A stretch of DNA of 64,000 bases from Pseudooctadecabacter jejudonensis (GTDB taxonomy: Bacteria; Pseudomonadota; Alphaproteobacteria; Rhodobacterales; Rhodobacteraceae), in the NCBI RefSeq assembly GCF_900172275.1, contig NZ_FWFT01000003.1:434001-498000 (forward strand). The letters are read 5' to 3'. Every line of letters begins with the position of its first letter. Position 1 is the stretch's first letter. The notes beneath the pieces are model-generated. The model saw nothing but the letters and a program-made list of their open reading frames with translations. It was not told where the DNA came from and searched no databases. Of the stretch, positions 24,943-34,047 are shown in pieces. The translations under genes and the position numbers were made by a program.

Positions 24943-25278
24943 TTATTGATCTAAGTAAGAGGGCCGCATTGCGTCCTTTGCGATCTGCGCTGCTTTTTCT
25001 ACGTAAAGGCCGGCACGGGCGGGCGCGAAGCGCGCATAGAATGACAAAGGTTCAGGGACCCAATCAGCCTCCACGCGGTGTAGCTCACCCGATGCAATCT
25101 CGGCGCTCACAAGCCGTTCGGGCAATAGCGCAACTCCCAACCCTTCTAGGGTCATTGGAACACAGGCAGACAAAGCACTGGAATGAACGATCCTCTCACG
25201 CCTCAAACCACGCTTCGTTGCAAGATCGTGCAAACGCGACTTCGGTTGGCCCCTTGACATATGTACGTTTGCGCTCAC
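24943..25278 (-). pseudogene. LysR-family regulator, C-terminal remnant
   Basis: About 100 residues remain, from GQPKSRLHDLATKRG through VHSSALSACVPMTLEGLGVALLPERLVSAEIASGEL to the stop. This is the end of a LysR substrate-binding domain; the N-terminal helix-turn-helix and most of the effector domain (about 190 residues) are missing. The homology starts abruptly near 25254 and no coding trace was found further upstream. An intact copy would probably have controlled the hyuA-hyuB genes. The break lies about 350 bases from the 3' end of tRNA-Ser(GCU). Confidence 0.8.
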
Positions 25279-25608
25279 GCCGACAAAAGTCGTTCAAAAA
25301 GACCAATGTCCCCTGTGCAGGCTGCGACCGCAGCATCTTCACTTGCAGGTGAACGGCAGCTATGGGCCGTTCGTTTACAAACCGATGTTGGCCGGTTCAA
25401 CCTCGGTAAGAAGTGTTCAGGACGAAACGGAAAAAAGGTCGTGCCACCTCGAAAGACGGAGGTCAGAACGGTGGTAAATAGTCTGGTGAGGGGTCAGTTA
25501 CTGCGGATGGAGGTATGCAGAGGTTACGCGATATTGTACCCTCAAATGTACCCCATTTTGATCGAAAGAGAAATAAGTGAGAAATCCCAGCATGTTCGCT
25601 AGATTAAA
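25279..25608. other. Gene-free stretch between lysR remnant and tRNA-Ser
   Basis: I see no convincing gene in these 330 bases. A plus-strand frame of 113 codons (25261-25602) has no family features. The sequence lies at the 3' end of a tRNA gene, where integrative elements insert and excise, and next to a broken gene. No integrase, direct repeat of the tRNA end or insertion sequence was recognised. Confidence 0.5.
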
Positions 25609-25698
25609 TGGCGGAGACGAAGGGATTCGAACCCTCGAGACCCTTCCGGGCCTACTCCCTTAGCAGGGGAGCGCCTTCGACCACTCGGCCACGTCTCC
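25609..25698 (-). tRNA. tRNA-Ser (anticodon GCU)
   Basis: The 90-nt class II tRNA has an acceptor stem GGAGACG/CGTCTCC, discriminator G, and encoded CCA (25609-25611). The anticodon loop CTGCTAA gives GCU, which reads AGC and AGU. A long variable arm (TAGGCCCGGAAGGGTCTC region) and the T loop GGTTCGAATCCC are present. All hallmarks of a bacterial serine tRNA are seen. Confidence 0.97.
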
Positions 25699-26023
25699 GC
25701 TGACCCGTCTAGCGTCACCGCACCTGAGGGGCAAGTCGGAAAGTGACCGTCGTGCTGACTGTCTGCCCGGTCCTGCCACCGTCACACCGGACCGGCCGAT
25801 GCCTTCCGCAAAAAGGGGCAAAACCCCACAGAGGGCTCAGGCTGCCCGCAACACCCCCACCAATTCGCACCGTGTCGCCATCCTTTTAAAGATGCCGCAT
25901 GCCTTGCAGTTCAAGACGCTCTTGTTGGTCTCATTCGTGTATGAATGGCAACGGTACAGGCGCGACCCGCGTCTTACTCATAAAGCCGAAGTCGCCATTT
26001 TAGGCCTGAACCGGACGTCCGCC
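25699..26023. other. Intergenic region between tRNA-Ser and ychF
   Basis: About 325 bases without a supported gene. The right-hand end is the 3' flank of ychF, and the left-hand end should hold the tRNA promoter on the minus strand. I see no RNA gene or repeat here. Confidence 0.5.
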
Positions 26024-27121
26024 TCAATTGCTGTGCAGGAAATGCAGGACATCGCCGTCTTTGACGACATAGCCCTTGCCCTCAGCCCGCATTTTGCCCG
26101 CTTCCTTAGCGGCCTGCTCCCCGCCCAACGACACGTAATCGTCGTAGGCTATTGTCTCGGCGCGGATAAAACCTTTTTCGAAATCACCATGGATGACGCC
26201 CGCGGCCTGCGGGGCCAAGGTGCCTTCTTTAATGGTCCATGCACGGGCCTCCTTTGGGCCGCAGGTGAAATAGGTTTCCAGATGCAGCAGCTCGTAGCCT
26301 GCCTTGATCAAACGGTCGAGGCCCGCTTCCGCCAAACCCATTTCTTCCAGGAACATGACCGCTTCGTCGTCGTCCAACTGGCTGATCTCTTCTTCGATCT
26401 GTGCGGAGATGATGACGTGTGAGTTCCCTTGCGCGGCGGCCATGGCAGCGACGGCGGCGGAGTGCTGGTTGCCCTCGGACGCCTCTGCCTCACCCACATT
26501 GCAGACATACAAAACCGGCTTGGTCGTCAGAAGCTGCAACATCTTCCACGCCTTGACGTCATCATCGTCAACCTCAACCGTGCGGGCCGGCTGGCCGTTT
26601 TCCAGCGCCTCTTTCGCGGTTTCCAGAAGGCGCTGTTGCTGAACGGCGTCCTTGTCACCCCCACGCACCTTGCGAATGATGTTTTGCAGACGCTTTTCGA
26701 TGCTTTCCAAATCGGCCAGCATCAGCTCGGTCTCAATCGTTTCAGCATCCGCCACAGGATCGACACGGCCATCTACGTGGGTCACGTCGCCGTCCTCAAA
26801 ACACCGCAACACATGGGCGATGGCATCCGTTTCGCGAATATTCGCGAGGAACTGGTTGCCCAGCCCCTCCCCCTTGCTGGCGCCCTTCACCAGACCGGCA
26901 ATATCCACAAATGTCATACGTGTGGGGATCACGGATTTGGAATTCGCGATACCCGCCAAGGTGTCCAAACGTGCGTCCGGCACCGCGACCTCACCCACAT
27001 TGGGCTCAATCGTACAAAACGGAAAGTTCGCAGCCTGCGCCGCCGCTGTCCGTGTCAATGCGTTGAAAAGAGTGGACTTTCCGACATTCGGAAGGCCAAC
27101 GATACCCATTTTGAAACCCAT
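26024..27121 (-). CDS. ychF: Redox-regulated ATPase YchF (Obg-like)
   Basis: The 365-residue protein is a universally conserved Obg-family P-loop ATPase that binds ribosomes and nucleic acids. The P-loop is GLPNVGKST (residues 9-17), followed by NFPFCTIEPNVG, DIAGLVKGASKGEGLGNQFL and the C-terminal TGS domain (LHLETYFTCGPKEARAW, IHGDFEKGFIRAETIAYDD). NVG in the P-loop region and the missing NKXD favour ATP over GTP in this family. The ATG at 27121 gives the usual MGFKMGIVG start. It stands alone on the minus strand and is divergent from trpA. Confidence 0.97.
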   Translation of the reverse strand: MGFKMGIVGLPNVGKSTLFNALTRTAAAQAANFPFCTIEPNVGEVAVPDARLDTLAGIANSKSVIPTRMTFVDIAGLVKGASKGEGLGNQFLANIRETDAIAHVLRCFEDGDVTHVDGRVDPVADAETIETELMLADLESIEKRLQNIIRKVRGGDKDAVQQQRLLETAKEALENGQPARTVEVDDDDVKAWKMLQLLTTKPVLYVCNVGEAEASEGNQHSAAVAAMAAAQGNSHVIISAQIEEEISQLDDDEAVMFLEEMGLAEAGLDRLIKAGYELLHLETYFTCGPKEARAWTIKEGTLAPQAAGVIHGDFEKGFIRAETIAYDDYVSLGGEQAAKEAGKMRAEGKGYVVKDGDVLHFLHSN

Positions 27122-27274
27122 CTGACATGCTCTCCGTGTTGTGCTCGCCGCGCTTCTACTGGCCAAGGCCCAAACCCGCAAGCGTCCCAACAAAATAAGG
27201 CCCCCAAGAACGGGCATTGATTTTCCCGCGGGCCTGCGTCACACCGCGTAAGGCTTGAAAAAGGAACCGTTCAC

Positions 27275-28066
27275 ATGACTCGCATCGACGCCAAATTCGC
27301 AGACCTCGCCGCAAAGGGTCAAAAGGCCTTCGTGGCTTATGTCATGGCGGGCGATCCGAACTACGACACCTCTTTGCAAATCGTCAAAGGCCTGCCCGAC
27401 GCGGGCGTCGACATCATCGAACTCGGCCTGCCGTTTACTGACCCCATGGCCGACGGATCGACGATCCAACTGGCGGGCCAGCGTGCGCTTGAAGGGGGCA
27501 TGACCCTCGATCAAACCCTGCAAATCGCCCGTGAATTGCGCAAAGAGGACGACACAACCCCGATTGTGATGATGGGCTACTACAACCCGATCTACTCCCG
27601 CGGCGTCGACACCTTTCTGGCACAGGCAAAAGAGGCCGGCATCGACGGTCTGATCATCGTTGACCTGCCGCCTGAGGAAGACGACGAACTTTGCATTCCC
27701 GCCCAAAACGCAGGCCTGAACTTCATCCGCCTCGCCACCCCCACGACGGATGAAAAACGTCTGCCAAAGGTGCTGCAGAATACATCAGGTTTTGTCTACT
27801 ACGTCTCCGTCACCGGCACGACAGGCGCTGCCGCCGCGCAGGCCGCCGATGTCGCACCCGAAGTGGCCCGCATCAAAGCCTCAACCGATCTGCCGGTCAT
27901 CGTGGGCTTTGGCGTGCGCGATCCACAAACGGCCGAAGACATCGCAGGCGTGGCCGATGGCACCGTCGTGGGCTCCGCCATTGTGGAAAAAATCGGTAAG
28001 GGTGAGGCAGTGGCCGATGTTCTGGCGTTTGTGAAAACCCTGGCCGATGGGGCGCACCGCGCCTGA
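27275..28066 (+). CDS. trpA: Tryptophan synthase alpha subunit
   Basis: The 263-residue TIM barrel cleaves indole-3-glycerol phosphate to indole and glyceraldehyde-3-phosphate, and passes indole to TrpB. Catalytic Glu lies in [16 protein letters not shown] and the Asp in the same motif; [11 protein letters not shown] and [13 protein letters not shown] bind phosphate. An AAGGA ribosome site precedes the ATG at 27275. trpA is separated from trpB and trpF, which lie on the opposite strand 7-9 kb away, so the tryptophan genes are split here. It is followed by paired hairpins. Confidence 0.97.
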   Translation: MTRIDAKFADLAAKGQKAFVAYVMAGDPNYDTSLQIVKGLPDAGVDIIELGLPFTDPMADGSTIQLAGQRALEGGMTLDQTLQIARELRKEDDTTPIVMMGYYNPIYSRGVDTFLAQAKEAGIDGLIIVDLPPEEDDELCIPAQNAGLNFIRLATPTTDEKRLPKVLQNTSGFVYYVSVTGTTGAAAAQAADVAPEVARIKASTDLPVIVGFGVRDPQTAEDIAGVADGTVVGSAIVEKIGKGEAVADVLAFVKTLADGAHRA

Positions 28067-28076
28067 TCCGGGCGCG

Positions 28077-28124
28077 CAAACTCTTGTAAAAAGAGTTTGT
28101 TGTCATTTTCTGATCCAGAAAATG
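28077..28124. repeat. Tandem pair of short hairpins downstream of trpA
   Basis: The first hairpin has 9-bp arms CAAACTCTT/AAGAGTTTG (28077-28099) with a 5-nt loop. After four bases a second has 9-bp arms CATTTTCTG/CAGAAAATG (28104-28124) with a 3-nt loop. The layout matches the pair at 36073-36118, though the arm sequences differ. They may end trpA transcription, although no clear T-run follows. Confidence 0.7.
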
Positions 28125-28153
28125 TCCTCCGCAACCTTGCGCCGTTTTTCCTA

Positions 28154-28178
28154 AATTGGTAAGTCATTCATACCAATT
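28154..28178. promoter_or_regulatory. Inverted repeat upstream of lldD
   Basis: AATTGGTA (28154-28161) and TACCAATT (28171-28178) are perfect 8-bp arms nine bases apart, 18 bases upstream of the lldD start. The half-sites resemble the LldR/FadR-type TTGGT-ACCAA motif, but the spacer is longer than the usual three bases. A regulator-binding site is likely; the binder is unknown. Confidence 0.55.
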
Positions 28179-28196
28179 CAACGAAAAGGTCGCGCC

Positions 28197-29360
28197 ATGT
28201 CAGTCATCACAACCATCGACGACTTGAAAAAGCTGCACAAACGGCGCACGCCCAAGATGTTCTATGATTACTGCGAAAGCGGGTCATGGACCGAACAAAC
28301 CTTTCGCGACAACGAAAGCGATTTTGACAAAATCCGCCTGCGTCAACGCATCGCCGTGGACATGACCAACCGCACCACGGCCAGCACGCTCATCGGTGAA
28401 GACGTCGCCATGCCGCTTGCCTTGGCCCCTGTCGGCCTCACCGGCATGCAGCGCGCCGATGGTGAGATTAAGGCCGCCCGTGCCGCTGAAAAATTCGGCG
28501 TCCCCTTTACCCTCTCGACGATGTCCATCTGTTCGATTGAGGACGTGGCCGAACACACCACCAAACCCTTCTGGTTCCAGCTTTATGTGATGCGCGACGA
28601 AGACTATGTCGACAACATCATCGAACGGGCCAAACGCGCGGGCTGCTCGGCGCTGGTGCTGACCCTCGATCTGCAAATTCTGGGCCAACGCCACAAAGAC
28701 CTCAAGAACGGCCTGACCGCGCCGCCCAAAATGACGCCCCCCGTCATCGCGGACCTCGCCACAAAGTGGCGTTGGGGGATTGAGATGTTGCAGACCAAAC
28801 GGCGCACGTTCCGCAACATCGTGGGCCACGCCAAAGGCGTTGAAAACATGAACTCGCTCAGTTCATGGACGGCCGAACAATTCGATCCGGCGCTGGATTG
28901 GGACACCGTTCGCAAGCTGAAAGAAAAGTGGGGCGGCAAGCTGATCCTCAAGGGCATCTTGGACGTCGAAGACGCCAAAATGGCCGCTGAAATCGGTGCA
29001 GATGCCATCATTGTCAGCAACCATGGGGGCCGGCAGCTGGACGGCGCGCTGTCCTCCATCCGCATGCTGCCCTCGATCGTTGAAGCCGTCGGCGACCGTG
29101 TCGAGGTTCACCTCGACAGCGGCATCCGGTCCGGTCAGGACATGCTCAAAGCGCTGGCGATGGGGGCAAAGGGCGTCATGATCGGGCGCGCCTATATTCA
29201 CGGGTTGGGCGCCATGGGCGAGGCCGGCGTGACCAAAGCGCTTGAAGTTATTCACAAAGAACTCGACATCACCATGGCTCTGTGTGGGCGGCGTGATGTG
29301 AACACCCTTGATCGTGACGTGCTTTTGGTCCCCGAAGACTTTGAAGGCCGCTGGGTCTAG
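28197..29360 (+). CDS. lldD: FMN-dependent L-lactate dehydrogenase / alpha-hydroxyacid oxidase
   Basis: The 387-residue protein is a full-length member of the FMN alpha-hydroxyacid oxidase family. Signature segments are YYDYCESGSW-like FYDYCESGSWTEQTF, LAPVGLTGMQRADGE, the active-site His and Arg in IIVSNHGGRQLDG, and HLDSGIRSGQDMLKALAMGAKGVMIGRAY. It oxidises L-lactate to pyruvate and passes electrons to quinone at the inner membrane. A related substrate such as glycolate or mandelate cannot be excluded. It lies just upstream of rplY, as in many Rhodobacterales. Confidence 0.92.
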   Translation: MSVITTIDDLKKLHKRRTPKMFYDYCESGSWTEQTFRDNESDFDKIRLRQRIAVDMTNRTTASTLIGEDVAMPLALAPVGLTGMQRADGEIKAARAAEKFGVPFTLSTMSICSIEDVAEHTTKPFWFQLYVMRDEDYVDNIIERAKRAGCSALVLTLDLQILGQRHKDLKNGLTAPPKMTPPVIADLATKWRWGIEMLQTKRRTFRNIVGHAKGVENMNSLSSWTAEQFDPALDWDTVRKLKEKWGGKLILKGILDVEDAKMAAEIGADAIIVSNHGGRQLDGALSSIRMLPSIVEAVGDRVEVHLDSGIRSGQDMLKALAMGAKGVMIGRAYIHGLGAMGEAGVTKALEVIHKELDITMALCGRRDVNTLDRDVLLVPEDFEGRWV

Positions 29361-29518
29361 CCCTATCAAACCCCTGCATAAAAGGGGTTTTCAAACGTCC
29401 GAACCTGTCGTATCTGCACGGCTTCACTGGGGCCCGCCCGAATCTGCGCAGGTCCTGACATGGCAAAGTGGGTCGCCACCAGACTATGGGCGACGCGCGA
29501 ATTGAAAGGACGACAGAT

Positions 29519-30163
29519 ATGGCTGGCCAAGTTCCAGATTTCCACGCAACCCTCCGCGAAAACACAGGCAAGGGCGCTGCCCGTCAAGCCCGCCGCGACG
29601 GCCTCGTTCCCGGCGTTGTGTACGGTGGCGACGCTGATCCCATTGCGATCAACGTGCCCTTCAACGTGCTGTTCAAAATGTTGAAAGCTGGCCGCTTCCT
29701 CAGCACGCTGTTCAACCTCAAAGTCGAAGGTCAGGAAGATGTTCGCGTGATCTGCCGTAACGTGCAGCGCGACGTGGTCAAAGACCTGCCCACACACATC
29801 GACCTGCTGCGTTTGAAGCGGACATCGAAAATCAACCTTTTCATCGGGGTCGAATTCGAAAATGAAGACGCGGCACCAGGCCTGAAAAAAGGCGGCATCC
29901 TCACCGTGGTACGTCCCGAGGTTGAGCTGGTCGTAACCGCCGGCGACATCCCAGAAAACATCACCGTTGATCTGACAGGGCTGGAGATCGGCGACACGAT
30001 CACCATCAACTCCGTTGATCTGCCAAAGGGCACAAAGCCCACGATCGATCGTGACTTCGTGATCGCGAACATTCAGGCCCCATCGAGCTTGGCTGCCGAA
30101 GATGATGGCGATGATGCCGACGAAGGCGCTGGCACAGCGGATGAAGAGGGCGGCGAAGAGTAA
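29519..30163 (+). CDS. rplY: 50S ribosomal protein L25 (Ctc/TL5 form)
   Basis: The 214-residue protein is the long, two-domain form of L25, which binds 5S rRNA. The N-terminal domain has [26 protein letters not shown], and the C-terminal TL5 beta domain follows from [22 protein letters not shown], with [17 protein letters not shown]. The tail is rich in acidic residues. I use the ATG at 29519, behind a GAAAGGA ribosome site; an upstream in-frame ATG adds a 17-residue extension without family features. It is followed by a strong terminator at 30188. Confidence 0.96.
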   Translation: MAGQVPDFHATLRENTGKGAARQARRDGLVPGVVYGGDADPIAINVPFNVLFKMLKAGRFLSTLFNLKVEGQEDVRVICRNVQRDVVKDLPTHIDLLRLKRTSKINLFIGVEFENEDAAPGLKKGGILTVVRPEVELVVTAGDIPENITVDLTGLEIGDTITINSVDLPKGTKPTIDRDFVIANIQAPSSLAAEDDGDDADEGAGTADEEGGEE

Positions 30164-30187
30164 TTTCCGCCCCTTTTAAGACTTTAA

Positions 30188-30214
30188 AGGCGCGCCATCC
30201 GGTGCGCCTTTTTT
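30188..30214 (+). terminator. Rho-independent terminator of rplY
   Basis: AGGCGCGCC pairs with GGTGCGCCT around ATCC, followed directly by TTTTTT. It lies 24 bases after the rplY stop. Confidence 0.88.
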
Positions 30215-30373
30215 GTTGGCAGAATCCATCGTCCTAAATGCAATGATCACAAGACGGCAGATGGAGGTAAAGCCGAGGCGATCTGGTCCCGGCCCGCTCG
30301 GCTTGCCGGTTCAACGACACCTCCTTCGATTGCGATCAATTGAAATTCACAATCCCATTCGGCCCAGCACGCT

Positions 30374-31651
30374 TTAGGCAGATTTCAGCTTCGCCAGTAC
30401 GTCATCTGACAATTCGGGGCGACCTAGAAAATACCCCTGCCCCATTTCCACACCAATGGATCGGAGCGTTTCAAGCTCGGCCGCTGTTTCAATCCCTTCA
30501 GCGACCACATTCGCATGGGTGTCAGCGGCAAATTGAACCATCGCAGACGCAAGGGACCGACGCGCCACATCCTTATCCACGTCTTGGGTCAGCGACATAT
30601 CAAGCTTTATGACATCCGGTCGTAGACGAATGATCTGTTGCAGGCCGGAATACCCCGCGCCCGCATCGTCGACCGCAATCCGGACCTTCATGTCCCGCAA
30701 TCGGTCAATTTCCATCAAGAGGACATCAAGGTTCTCAATGGCTGCATGCTCCGTAATCTCGATGACCACGCGATGCCCGTGAACCCGTGGGATCAAATCA
30801 GCGATTTCGCCTGATCCGAGGGTCGCCGCTGAGGTGTTGATTGACAAATACTGGTCGTCTGAAATTTCATCAAGAAGGGCCACCGCCTGACGGATGACCT
30901 TAAGCTCCAGCGGGATTTGTAGGCCCACGTCACTCGCATCCTGAAACCAGATGTTTGGGGGCCGATACGGGAGGGGCGAAAACCGACACAAAGCCTCATA
31001 ACCTGCCACCACCTGATCATTGAGACGCTGTATCGGCTGCAAAGCAATCTCAAACGACCCGGTTTCAAGAACATTCAAGATCGCGTCTTTTTTGTCTCCT
31101 GATTGTTTGTCCCGATCCAGTCGCGCGTTCACTTCGTCCCCCGCCAAAGCGGCAAACGCCTTAACCACCTCAAGATCGCGGGCGTTCAGAGATTTACGGG
31201 GTTGCCGTCCCACCGCGCAAAACATGCCATACACAGATTTATCCGTCCGCCAAATTGGCACACTGACATGGGCACGAACAGGGATCCTGCTGGTGATGGG
31301 GATTTGCGAGCAAAATTCAATCGCTTCGGTATCAGGGATCAGTTCCGGCAACCGGCCTTCAAGAATGTGCAGACAATAGACATCATCCAAGTCCAATATA
31401 TCGCCAACCGCCGCCAGATGTTCGAACCCTGGTGCATCCACCGCGACCAATTCCATCTGATCACCCTTGATCTCAGACAAAAAGGCGATGTCCATGTTCA
31501 AATGATTGCGCAAGAACGCCAGGGTGTTCGCAATGACGTCCCCCGCTTCGGGGACAAGTCGCGGCATCAGGGCAATTGCAGCAGGGGCAACCGCAGTCAT
31601 CGAATCCAACTCCATTCCATTGAGGATGTTATCGCCCATGAACATCAACAT
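30374..31651 (-). CDS. GAF-EAL cyclic di-GMP phosphodiesterase
   Basis: The 425-residue cytoplasmic protein has a GAF-like sensor domain (about residues 30-190, with FRLNHL-like FLRNHLNMDIAFLSE and HVSVPIWRTDKSVYGMFC) and an EAL domain (200-420). The catalytic and metal residues appear intact: GYEALCRF (Glu), SINTSA (Asn), EITEH (Glu), DDAGAGYSGL (Asp-Asp), DVIKLDM (Lys), VAEGIET (Glu) and MGQGYFLGRP (Gln). It should hydrolyse c-di-GMP to pGpG under control of a small molecule bound by GAF. The start is uncertain among close ATGs (31651, 31645, 31639). It lies alone between rplY and pth on the opposite strand. Confidence 0.9.
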   Translation of the reverse strand: MLMFMGDNILNGMELDSMTAVAPAAIALMPRLVPEAGDVIANTLAFLRNHLNMDIAFLSEIKGDQMELVAVDAPGFEHLAAVGDILDLDDVYCLHILEGRLPELIPDTEAIEFCSQIPITSRIPVRAHVSVPIWRTDKSVYGMFCAVGRQPRKSLNARDLEVVKAFAALAGDEVNARLDRDKQSGDKKDAILNVLETGSFEIALQPIQRLNDQVVAGYEALCRFSPLPYRPPNIWFQDASDVGLQIPLELKVIRQAVALLDEISDDQYLSINTSAATLGSGEIADLIPRVHGHRVVIEITEHAAIENLDVLLMEIDRLRDMKVRIAVDDAGAGYSGLQQIIRLRPDVIKLDMSLTQDVDKDVARRSLASAMVQFAADTHANVVAEGIETAAELETLRSIGVEMGQGYFLGRPELSDDVLAKLKSA

Positions 31652-31739
31652 CCCGTTACCAAATCAGATTGCATTCTTATTAATTTTCGCGGGGTTTTGA
31701 TGGGTAGGCGGACGGGCCCGCACACGGTATAGACGCGGC

Positions 31740-32426
31740 ATGAAACTCTTTGTCGGCCTCGGAAATCCTGGCGCGAAATACGCGCACAACCGTCACAACA
31801 TCGGCTTTATGGCGCTGGATCGCATCGCGGATGACCATGGCTTCGCCCCTTGGCGCGCAAAATTTCAGGGTCAGCTGACCGAAGGAAAGCTCGGGTCTGA
31901 AAAGGTGATCATGCTCAAACCCACGACGTTCATGAATCTTTCGGGCCAGTCCGTTGGGGAAGCGATGCGCTTCTTCAAACTCGACAGCACCGACATCACT
32001 GTTTTTCATGATGAAATTGACCTCGCCCCCGCCAAGGTGCGCGTCAAATCAGGGGGGGGGCATGCGGGCCACAATGGGTTGCGGTCGATTCACCAACATA
32101 TCGGCCCCCACTATGACCGTGTGCGTATGGGCGTGGGCCACCCGGGCCATAAGGACCGCGTGCCGTCTTACGTGTTGGCCGATTTTGCCAAGGCCGAACA
32201 GGAATGGCTGGATGATGTGCTGCGCGGCACGTCAGACGGTGCGGTGAAACTGGCCGCTGACGACGGGCCCGGCTTTCTCAATGCCATCGCCCTGCGCGTC
32301 TCTCCCCCAAGATCAAGCACAACGACACCGAAGGCGCAGCCCGAAAAACCCATCAAAACACCCGTGGCTGAGGATGCACCCGATACCCGCACGGCACTCC
32401 AAAAGCTTGCCGAAAAATTCCGCTAA
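31740..32426 (+). CDS. pth: Peptidyl-tRNA hydrolase
   Basis: The 228-residue enzyme recycles tRNA from prematurely released peptidyl-tRNA. The N-terminus MKLFVGLGNPGAKYAHNRHNIGFMALD contains the catalytic His (in NRHNIG) and tRNA-binding residues. The metal-free active site continues with KPTTFMNLSGQSV (Asn), FHDEIDLAPAKVRVKSGGGHAGHNGLRSI (Asp, Asn) and HYDRVRMGVGHPG. Its tail is about 30 residues longer than the E. coli enzyme and rich in Pro and Lys, which is usual in alphaproteobacteria. It starts 88 bases from the divergent GAF-EAL gene. Confidence 0.97.
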   Translation: MKLFVGLGNPGAKYAHNRHNIGFMALDRIADDHGFAPWRAKFQGQLTEGKLGSEKVIMLKPTTFMNLSGQSVGEAMRFFKLDSTDITVFHDEIDLAPAKVRVKSGGGHAGHNGLRSIHQHIGPHYDRVRMGVGHPGHKDRVPSYVLADFAKAEQEWLDDVLRGTSDGAVKLAADDGPGFLNAIALRVSPPRSSTTTPKAQPEKPIKTPVAEDAPDTRTALQKLAEKFR

Positions 32427-32485
32427 ACCCCGGACTTGCGGCCCATCACGACCCCGTGCCACCCTTGCCGCCAAGGGGGCATCAC

Positions 32486-33667
32486 ATGACACGATTTTTC
32501 AAATGGACCGGCCTTGGTCTAATGGCTGTGATCATCATCACAGTGGCCCTTGGCCTATGGCACCGTGATCGCGTCATGCGGCTTTTGGCGGTCAATTCTC
32601 TGTTTGCCGAAGACCGCATCGTCGGCAACTTCATCGCCATGGACACGATGTTCAACACGGCCCCCCTGCCCGTCGATCCCGACCGCACAAACCGGTTGGG
32701 GCGCGGGGCGGACATGGACATGCCGCCCGGGTTTGCTCGTTGGCTCAACGACCGATCCGTCACAGGCATCATCGTCGCCCAAAACGGCGTCATCCGCCAC
32801 GAAAGCTATCCGCTGACCGCCGAAGAGGAATCCAACCCCGCCCAATCGCGCCGGATCAGCTGGTCCGTCGCCAAAAGCTATCTGTCGACCCTGTTGGGCA
32901 TCCTGCACGAAGACGGCACACTCCCCGATCTGGACGCCCCCGTCACTCAATACGTGCCCGCCCTTGTGGGCAGCGCCTACGATGGGGCCACCATCCGAAA
33001 CGTGCTGCAGATGTCGTCCGGCGTCACCTTTGATGAGGATTATCTGGACTTCTGGTCAGACATCAATCGCATGGGCCGCGTGCTGGCCTTTGGTCAGTCC
33101 ATGGACGAGTTCGCAGCAAACCTGACAGAGACCTTCATCGAACCAGGGGCGGAGTGGCAATATGTATCCATCGACACCCATGTCATCGGCATGGTCATCC
33201 GTGGGGCCACGGGGCGCACCATCCCCGACCTGTTGACGGAAAAAATCCTGACTCCGCTGGGCACGATGCAGCCACCTTATTATTCGGCCGATGGCGATGG
33301 CGTTGCCTTCGTGTTGGGCGGGCTGAACCTCACGACACATGACTACGCACTCTTCGGGCACATGATTGCATCTGGCGGGATCGCCTTCGGCACCCGCATC
33401 GTCTCTGAGGATTGGATTGAAGAGGCCACAGCCCCCTCCGCCCCGACAGACCCGCGCAATTACGGCTACGGCTATCAATGGTGGGTGCCGGTCGGTGCGA
33501 CGAAAGGTCAATTTCTGGCACGTGGCGTTTATGGGCAATACATCTACATTGATCGTCGACGGGGCGTTGTCATTGCCGTCAACGCCGCCGATCGCAAATT
33601 TCGCCAACCGGGCGTCGGGCAAAGCAATGTCGATATGTTCCGGCGCATCGCAGAAAGGTTAGACTGA
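32486..33667 (+). CDS. Membrane-anchored serine hydrolase, beta-lactamase (class C) fold
   Basis: The 393-residue protein begins with a single transmembrane anchor (GLMAVIIITVALGLW) and has the class C beta-lactamase/esterase fold in the periplasm. The nucleophile motif SVAK (in RRISWSVAKSYL) and the YxN-like tyrosine (YVSIDTHVIG) are visible. Similar proteins include 6-aminohexanoate-dimer hydrolases and esterases. True beta-lactamase activity is not indicated. I use the ATG at 32486. Its stop overlaps the DUF2237 start by one base, so the next two genes are probably cotranscribed. Confidence 0.85.
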   Translation: MTRFFKWTGLGLMAVIIITVALGLWHRDRVMRLLAVNSLFAEDRIVGNFIAMDTMFNTAPLPVDPDRTNRLGRGADMDMPPGFARWLNDRSVTGIIVAQNGVIRHESYPLTAEEESNPAQSRRISWSVAKSYLSTLLGILHEDGTLPDLDAPVTQYVPALVGSAYDGATIRNVLQMSSGVTFDEDYLDFWSDINRMGRVLAFGQSMDEFAANLTETFIEPGAEWQYVSIDTHVIGMVIRGATGRTIPDLLTEKILTPLGTMQPPYYSADGDGVAFVLGGLNLTTHDYALFGHMIASGGIAFGTRIVSEDWIEEATAPSAPTDPRNYGYGYQWWVPVGATKGQFLARGVYGQYIYIDRRRGVVIAVNAADRKFRQPGVGQSNVDMFRRIAERLD

Positions 33668-34047
33668 TGGACATGGACCCGTCCCTGAATGTGTTGGGTG
33701 AGGCTTTGGCGCCGTGCTCGACCGATCCGCTGACCGGTTTTTTCCGAAACGGGGCCTGCGACACCTGCGCCCAAGACCGAGGCAGCCACACGGTCTGCGC
33801 CGTGTTGACAGCTGAATTTCTCGCCTACTCGAAATACGTGGGCAATGACCTCAGCACCCCGCGTCCTGAATTCAACTTTCCGGGCTTGAACCCCGGCGAC
33901 AGCTGGTGCCTGTGCGCCTCTCGGTTTCTGCAAGCCCACGACGAAGGCTGCGCGCCACAGGTCAACATGGCTGCAACCCACCAAAAGGCGTTGGACATTG
34001 TGCCGATGGACATACTGCAACAACACAGCAGCGATCCCGCCGAATGA
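33667..34047 (+). CDS. DUF2237 family protein
   Basis: The 126-residue protein matches the DUF2237 family over its whole length: NVLGEALAPCSTDPLTGFFRNGACDT, GSHTVCAVLTAEFLAYSKYVGNDLSTPRPEFNFPGL, and GDSWCLCASRFLQAHDEG. The conserved cysteines and GNDLSTP are family hallmarks. No biochemical role is known. It overlaps the serine hydrolase stop by one base and the next gene start by four, in a three-gene operon. No signal peptide is seen, so it should be cytoplasmic. Confidence 0.92.
   Translation: MDMDPSLNVLGEALAPCSTDPLTGFFRNGACDTCAQDRGSHTVCAVLTAEFLAYSKYVGNDLSTPRPEFNFPGLNPGDSWCLCASRFLQAHDEGCAPQVNMAATHQKALDIVPMDILQQHSSDPAE

Noticed and set aside
25261-25602. A 113-codon plus-strand frame next to tRNA-Ser
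   Set aside because: No family features, low complexity in parts, and overlap with the lysR remnant. I also looked for an integrase remnant here and found none.
32486-33667. Possible antibiotic-resistance beta-lactamase
   Set aside because: The SxxK motif exists, but the protein is a membrane-anchored esterase-like relative and the class C KTG region is not evident.
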